From: Nitrospira sp.
GTDB lineage: Bacteria > Nitrospirota > Nitrospiria > Nitrospirales > Nitrospiraceae
Direction of reading: 5' to 3'
DNA length: 10,000 nucleotides
Assembly (NCBI GenBank): GCA_020216985.1
Contig: JAIWOH010000129.1
Location: 1 to 10,000 of the forward strand
The position numbers were made by a program, and so were the translations under genes. Positions 6,707 to 10,000 of this stretch are shown piece by piece. Numbering within the stretch: position 1 is the first letter of the stretch; each line of letters begins with the position of its first letter. The notes below the pieces were generated by a model. It did no database searches. It worked only from the letters and a program-made list of their open reading frames with translations, and had not been told where the DNA came from.

Positions 6707-7891
6707 ATGGTTCGATTTTCCTGCTCGGTGCTTGTCTTCTTCCTGAGTCTGATGACTGGCATAGTGTCCGGTTGCGGAGGCACAACGGACCTGACGCAAA
6801 ACCTTCCCGCCAACAATACGGTCACGCTCCGGCTCGTCACGGATCGCCTCTCGTTCCCCGTTTTCATGACAGCCCCCCCTGGCGATGCCACCAGACTGTT
6901 CGTCGTTGAAAAAGAAGGGCTCATCCGCATCGTGACCGCGAGCACGGGAACAATCCTTCCCACCCCATTCCTTGACCTCCGTGGCCAGATTTCTACAAGC
7001 GGCGAGCAGGGGTTGTTGGGGTTGGCGTTTGATCCCGACTATGCGGCCAACGGCAATCTGTACCTCTTCTACACGAACCTGTCCGGCAACCTGGTCATCG
7101 CTCGGCTCCAACGAAGCGCGGGAGATCCTGATCGAGCCGATCAGACATTCTTGACAATTCTCCAGGCCATCGACCATTCCACCCACTCCAATCACAATGG
7201 AGGCATGGTCACGTTCGGCCCGGATCGTTGTCTGTACGCCGGAACCGGCGACGGGGGCGGGAGTGGGGACTCGGACAACAATGGGCAGCGACTCACCACC
7301 AAGCTCGGCAAACTGTTGCGACTGAATCCCCTCACGGGAGGCGCCTGCCCCAATGAAGCGGTAAATCCCTTCGTTCTCTCCGGAGGGTTGCCTGAAATCT
7401 GGAGCTTCGGCCTCCGCAATCCCTGGAGGTTTTCATTCGACCGGGCCACCGGCGACCTCTACATAGCCGACGTGGGACAGAACCGCCGTGAAGAAATCAA
7501 CGTGTCACCAGCCCCCTTGGCTGGACGGCAGACGAACTATGGTTGGCGAGTCATGGAGGGATTGCTTTGTTTTAATCCTGCCACCAATTGCGATCAGAGC
7601 GGCCTCACCCTGCCGGTACTCGACTACCCCCATACCGACGGTGCCTGCTCCGTTATCGGCGGTTATGTCTATCGAGGGACGGCGATGCCGTCGTTGCGAG
7701 GGACCTATTTCTATGCGGATTATTGCGCCGGCTTCGTGCGGAGTTTTCGCTTCGCCAACGGTCAGGCGGCAAACCAAACAGACTGGCCCTTGTTACACCG
7801 AAACGGCATCACGAGTTTTGGAGAAGACGCCCAAGGAGAACTGTATCTCATGACTCAAGGGGGGAGCCTCTATAAACTGGTGCCCGATTGA
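6707..7891 (+). CDS. PQQ-dependent sugar dehydrogenase family lipoprotein (GSDH fold)
   Basis: A 394-residue predicted lipoprotein. Residues 1-23 are a signal peptide with lipobox VSGC (Cys23). ATG 6707 is chosen over ATG 6695 because GGTGGGA (6697-6703) precedes it and the n-region is then normal (MVRF). The rest is a six-bladed beta-propeller of the glucose/sorbosone dehydrogenase family (PF07995-like): GLLGLAFDPDY (102-112), NHNGGMVTFGPD (162-173) with the probable catalytic His163, GTGDGGG (179-185), GLRNPWRFSFD (235-245), ADVGQNRREEIN (254-265), NYGWRVMEG (277-285), GGYVYRG (318-324) and YADYCAG (336-342). Characterised relatives oxidise aldoses to lactones using PQQ and calcium. It would act outside the cytoplasmic membrane. 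Substrate is not predictable, and members without PQQ exist. It follows the sugar-phosphate operon but is separated from it by 182 bp with a hairpin, so it is probably transcribed separately. Confidence 0.88.
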   Translation: MVRFSCSVLVFFLSLMTGIVSGCGGTTDLTQNLPANNTVTLRLVTDRLSFPVFMTAPPGDATRLFVVEKEGLIRIVTASTGTILPTPFLDLRGQISTSGEQGLLGLAFDPDYAANGNLYLFYTNLSGNLVIARLQRSAGDPDRADQTFLTILQAIDHSTHSNHNGGMVTFGPDRCLYAGTGDGGGSGDSDNNGQRLTTKLGKLLRLNPLTGGACPNEAVNPFVLSGGLPEIWSFGLRNPWRFSFDRATGDLYIADVGQNRREEINVSPAPLAGRQTNYGWRVMEGLLCFNPATNCDQSGLTLPVLDYPHTDGACSVIGGYVYRGTAMPSLRGTYFYADYCAGFVRSFRFANGQAANQTDWPLLHRNGITSFGEDAQGELYLMTQGGSLYKLVPD

Positions 7892-7983
7892 GGGACTTTT
7901 TCTCCTGCCGGCTCAATCGACTTCGCCCTCCGTCGAACGTGGGGGGAAGGAAGACGAGCCGCTCCTCGCTACTTTCTCACTTT

Positions 7984-8730
7984 CTATCTCTGCTTGCCCT
8001 CTCCAGACCTGACGAGAGGAACAAACCTGACAAGTGTAAGGATCTTCCGCTCATAACCATTTTCCGTCCGGTGATAAAGCTCCAACTGTTGCAAGTCTTT
8101 GCCCACTGGAAGGATGAGCCGGCCACCGACCGCCAATTGATCGAGCAAGGGCTGCGGCACCTGTTCCGGCGCGGCGGTGACGATAATGGCGTCGAACGGC
8201 GCCTCCTCCGGCCACCCGTCATGGCCGTCTCCAATTCGCACCCTCACGTTTGTGTACCTCAGCTCGGCCAGAGTCCGCTCCGCTTGACGAGCGAGCGGCT
8301 CTACAAGTTCGACGGAAAAGACCCGATCGACCAGCTCAGCCAACACGGCCGATTGATAGCCCGATCCTGTACCGATCTCCAGCACTTTGTCCGTTCTCTT
8401 AAGTTTCAAATGTTCCGTCATCTCCGCCACCAGTGACGGTTGTGAAATGGTCTGCCCATAGCCGATCGGCAAGGGGCCATCAAGGTAAGCAGAATCAGCG
8501 TAGGATGGAGGCACGAACCGGTGGCGTGGGACTTTTCTCATGGCGGCAATCACGGCCGGATCGCGAACGCCGTGGGGGATGATGTCTCGATCGACTAATC
8601 GGTCTCGTTCCACCTGGCGGTTCGGATCCATGGAGAGGGAGTCGGCTCCGCTCCTGTTACAGGAGAGGCTCCACATCCACCAACAGGCTAAGAGGAAGAA
8701 AGAGGCAACTCGCCGCAGCCCTGTTCCCAT
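7984..8730 (-). CDS. pcm: Protein-L-isoaspartate O-methyltransferase, signal-bearing
   Basis: A 248-residue SAM-dependent methyltransferase that repairs isoaspartyl damage. The AdoMet site is VLEIGTGSGYQSAVL (116-130) with VFSVELVEPLA (137-147). Family-specific motifs are PRHRFVPP (68-75), LPIGYGQTISQPSLVAEM (87-104, substrate binding) and DAIIVTAAPEQVPQPLLDQL (180-199), ending with GGRLILPVG. The frame is open up to 8889, but ATG at 8730 has an AGG-containing site 5 nt away (GACGAGGCCACA). This start gives a basic then hydrophobic N-terminus (GLRRVASFFLLACWWMWSL), a signal peptide or membrane anchor. LLAC (13-16) and SLSC (21-24) are imperfect lipobox candidates. Most Pcm proteins are cytosolic, so the leader is notable. 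A cytosolic form could start at Met34. It converges with the sugar-dehydrogenase gene; the 92-bp gap between them shows only weak inverted repeats. The 155 bp between its start and the dodecin gene hold no other gene. Confidence 0.9.
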   Translation of the reverse strand: MGTGLRRVASFFLLACWWMWSLSCNRSGADSLSMDPNRQVERDRLVDRDIIPHGVRDPAVIAAMRKVPRHRFVPPSYADSAYLDGPLPIGYGQTISQPSLVAEMTEHLKLKRTDKVLEIGTGSGYQSAVLAELVDRVFSVELVEPLARQAERTLAELRYTNVRVRIGDGHDGWPEEAPFDAIIVTAAPEQVPQPLLDQLAVGGRLILPVGKDLQQLELYHRTENGYERKILTLVRFVPLVRSGEGKQR

Positions 8731-8859
8731 TGTGGCCTCGTCACTCGACCAAGACGATTCTGAAGCAACGACGCCTCGCCCCACGCTTTGATCCGAAGAT
8801 TTGGCGCAGACGGCCCCTTTCATCCATGGAGAAAGCTCCAAGGGGAAAATGCCACCCCC

Positions 8860-8885
8860 GAGAGGCTCAAAGGAACGAGCCTCTC
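8860..8885 (-). terminator. Terminator-like hairpin directly after the dodecin stop
   Basis: GAGAGGCTC (8860-8868) and GAGCCTCTC (8877-8885) form a perfect 9-bp inverted repeat with an 8-nt loop. On the minus strand it starts one base-step after the dodecin TGA (8886-8888). It is followed by GGGGGTGGCATTTTCCCC rather than an immediate T-run. It may end most dodecin transcripts or attenuate read-through into the methyltransferase gene. Confidence 0.55.
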
Positions 8886-9086
8886 TCAATCCAACACAAA
8901 CGTGACCTTCAGATCCACGCGATACAAGACGACCTTGTTATTTTCAACGACCACGTGCTGTTCCTTCACCCACGCCGACTTGATGTTTCGGACCGTCTTC
9001 GAAGCGCGGTTGATCCCTTCGACAATGGCGTCCTCAAAACTCTTGGACGACTCGGAACTGATCTCGATGATCTTGGCAACGGACAT
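8886..9086 (-). CDS. Dodecin family protein
   Basis: A 66-residue protein matching dodecin (PF07311-like) over its full length. Dodecins form hollow dodecamers, with a beta-alpha-beta-beta protomer, that store or buffer flavins. The N-terminal strand is AKIIEISSESS, the helix SFEDAIVEGINRASKTV (16-32), then strand 2 with the stacking Trp39 (SAWVKEQHVVVEN), and the C-terminal strand YRVDLKVTFVLD. The position where flavin-binding dodecins such as Rv1498A have Gln (FQVTMKV) is Arg56 here (YRVDLKV), as I align it by eye. That may change the ligand or binding mode. The start at 9086 is supported by AAGGAG at 9095-9100. A hairpin follows the stop. It is upstream of the methyltransferase gene on the same strand, 155 bp away, so co-transcription is possible but limited by the hairpin. 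Confidence 0.93.
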   Translation of the reverse strand: MSVAKIIEISSESSKSFEDAIVEGINRASKTVRNIKSAWVKEQHVVVENNKVVLYRVDLKVTFVLD

Positions 9087-9094
9087 ATCCCTCT

Positions 9095-9100
9095 CTCCTT
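9095..9100 (-). promoter_or_regulatory. Strong Shine-Dalgarno site of the dodecin gene
   Basis: The minus strand reads AAGGAG, 8 nt before the dodecin ATG. It is the best ribosome site in the window and suggests the small protein is made in quantity. Confidence 0.75.
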
Positions 9101-9255
9101 TCTGCGCTCACAGGCGCGCACTGACGATCGACTTTCCTACCCCCCGGCCCGCCGTCGTCTCCTTCAAGAAAAGAAACACGCATTTTGCTTCACCCGGCTA
9201 CCGAGCAAAGTCGAGGCCTGACCGACTTCGGCGCCGGGTCGGAAATTTCGCCCAT

Positions 9256-9290
9256 TTATCGGACGGTTCCTCAGTCGCGGCTTATCGGAC
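9256..9290 (+). repeat. Exact 9-bp direct repeat TTATCGGAC
   Basis: TTATCGGAC occurs at 9256-9264 and 9282-9290, 26 bp start to start (about 2.5 helical turns). It lies between the divergent dodecin and helicase genes, where a regulator could bind. A chance repeat cannot be excluded. Confidence 0.55.
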
Positions 9291-9402
9291 TCGAAAACAG
9301 TGTGGAACTCTGCGCCAAGACAAAGAGAACGATCTGTGGCGAGAAGGGGACAGAGAACTTGTGAATTCCTTTCGCGCTCACGCCTTGCGACCTGCCGGGG
9401 AT

Positions 9403-9431
9403 AGACCTTGGGAGCTCTGAACCGGTAGAAT
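9403..9431 (+). promoter_or_regulatory. Candidate promoter for the DEAD-box helicase
   Basis: TAGACC (9403-9408, 4 of 6 to TTGACA) and TAGAAT (9426-9431, 5 of 6 to TATAAT) are separated by 17 bp. Transcription would start near 9438, giving a leader of about 75 nt that begins in a pyrimidine-rich tract. This is consensus matching only. Confidence 0.4.
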
Positions 9432-9512
9432 GCCGCTCATCTTCTTTTTCTTTCATCCACCCCCACCGACCACGGCCCAACCATCTTTTTGCAGAAAGGT
9501 AGAACCATCGGC

Positions 9513-10000
9513 ATGAAGCACGAAACCTCTCGACCGTCCGTCATCCCCTCCGTCCATGGGTTTTCTCCCGGCTTTGCCGCTCTCGGCCTGGAAGCGAGGC
9601 TGCTCGCCACATTGGATCAACTGGGCTATGAGGAGCCTACTCCGATTCAGCGAGAGGCGATCCCGCCCCTGCTGGCCGGCAAAGACGTCTTGGGGCAGGC
9701 GGCAACCGGTACAGGAAAAACCGCGGCCTTTGCGCTGCCGCTCTTACAACGACTGGCGCAAGAGACAAAGATCCAACCCGCCGCCTTGATTCTTGTGCCC
9801 ACTCGCGAATTGGCCGTTCAAGTCGGTGATGCGGTGAAGCGGTATGGAAAGGAACTCCGCACGAGCGTCTTAACCCTTTATGGGGGGCAAGCCATGGGGC
9901 CTCAGCTTCATGCCCTCAAGCGCGGGGTCGATGTCGTGGTCGCGACGCCGGGCCGCGCCCTCGATCATATCCGCCGGCAGAGTTTGAAGCTCTCACAGGT
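9513..10000 (+). CDS. DEAD-box ATP-dependent RNA helicase, 3'-truncated by the window
   Basis: 162 residues are visible and the frame is open to the window end. DEAD-box helicases unwind RNA duplexes in ribosome assembly, mRNA decay and cold adaptation. The conserved order is present: an upstream aromatic (F21) and Q motif with LGYEEPTPIQ (37-46), motif I as ATGTGKT (64-70, ATP-binding), motif Ia PTREL (96-100), GG (124-125) and motif Ib TPGR (145-148). The DEAD box itself and the second RecA domain lie beyond the edge. The start ATG 9513 is preceded by AAAGGT at 9495-9500, with a rather long 12-nt spacing. The first 16 residues are variable and typical of a short N-terminal extension. It resembles DeaD/RhlE-type proteins, but the C-terminal half needed to choose between them is missing. 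Confidence 0.95.
   Translation, partial: MKHETSRPSVIPSVHGFSPGFAALGLEARLLATLDQLGYEEPTPIQREAIPPLLAGKDVLGQAATGTGKTAAFALPLLQRLAQETKIQPAALILVPTRELAVQVGDAVKRYGKELRTSVLTLYGGQAMGPQLHALKRGVDVVVATPGRALDHIRRQSLKLSQ

Larger units (their letters stand above)
9101..9512 (+). other. Non-coding stretch between divergent dodecin and helicase genes
   Basis: About 410 bp with no convincing gene. A plus frame of 210 codons (8788-9420) crosses it, but that frame runs antisense through the whole dodecin gene and has no recognisable domain. The stretch holds an exact 9-bp direct repeat (9256-9290), a small inverted repeat (CCGAC 9222-9226 and GTCGG 9238-9242) around the palindrome CGGCGCCG, a candidate promoter (9403-9431), and a pyrimidine-rich leader (about 9437-9456) before the helicase. 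It must also contain the dodecin promoter on the minus strand, which I could not place. No tRNA or rRNA pattern was seen. Confidence 0.6.

Noticed and set aside
7892..7983. Possible terminator between the convergent sugar-dehydrogenase and methyltransferase genes
   Set aside because: Only short stems are visible (TCGAC/GTCGA with a 10-nt loop; CGAG/CTCG with a 6-nt loop) and none is followed by a proper T-run.
8731..8889. 53-residue N-terminal extension of the methyltransferase
   Set aside because: The extension would cross the terminator hairpin, just touches the dodecin stop, and would bury the signal-like segment; ATG 8730 has a ribosome site.
9281..9300. GGACTCGAAAAC, faintly like a tRNA T-arm
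   Set aside because: No matching acceptor stem, anticodon arm or T-loop consensus around it.
8788..9420. Plus-strand 210-codon open frame covering most of the intergenic gap
   Set aside because: It runs antisense through the whole dodecin gene, shows no domain, and has no ribosome site; it looks like a chance frame.
9271..9480. Minus-strand 69-codon frame in the intergenic region
   Set aside because: No recognisable domain, no ribosome site, biased composition (Arg/Gly/Trp/Lys/Glu start), and it overlaps the likely helicase promoter.
9479..9509. AACCATC repeated 24 bp apart before the helicase start
   Set aside because: A 7-bp repeat is expected by chance at this scale and has no other support.

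Overview
The window is GC-rich, densely packed bacterial chromosome with no phage, IS, CRISPR, tRNA or rRNA signal. The gene repertoire and protein style suggest an autotrophic Nitrospirota-type bacterium such as Nitrospira: several YkuD-fold cell-wall proteins, a transaldolase-associated type of glucose-6-phosphate isomerase, a dodecin, and a secreted isoaspartate methyltransferase. This assignment is an inference from recall, not from a database comparison.

Layout. (1) Positions 1-2154 hold three consecutive plus-strand genes that share the YkuD (L,D-transpeptidase) fold. The first is cut by the window edge and carries a TLGC variant of the active site. The second is canonical (HG...THGC). 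The third keeps the N-terminal strand pattern but has no catalytic motif. (2) After a predicted promoter, positions 2254-6524 form a tight plus-strand operon for sugar-phosphate metabolism: pgi, pgl, glk, rpiA. The first junction is 1 bp and the next two are ATGA overlaps. (3) A repeat and hairpin element at 6596-6646 separates this operon from a lipoprotein of the PQQ-dependent (glucose/sorbosone) sugar dehydrogenase family. (4) Converging on it from the minus strand are a signal-bearing protein-L-isoaspartate O-methyltransferase and, upstream of that, a dodecin with a strong Shine-Dalgarno site and a terminator-like hairpin right after its stop. (5) A roughly 410-bp non-coding stretch leads to a plus-strand DEAD-box RNA helicase that runs off the right edge.

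How the genes work together. Glk makes glucose-6-phosphate, Pgi interconverts it with fructose-6-phosphate, Pgl hydrolyses 6-phosphogluconolactone in the oxidative pentose phosphate pathway, and RpiA links ribulose-5-phosphate to ribose-5-phosphate. Glucose-6-phosphate dehydrogenase and 6-phosphogluconate dehydrogenase, the enzymes flanking Pgl, are not in the window. The sugar-dehydrogenase lipoprotein would act on sugars outside the cytoplasm. The YkuD genes point to peptidoglycan cross-linking or protein anchoring, and the exported methyltransferase to repair of aged envelope proteins.

No clearly new system is visible. The points most worth a second look are the catalytically graded YkuD trio, the exported isoaspartate methyltransferase, the tandem-repeat hairpin after rpiA, the glucokinase insertion, and the dodecin with Arg where I expect the flavin-contacting Gln.
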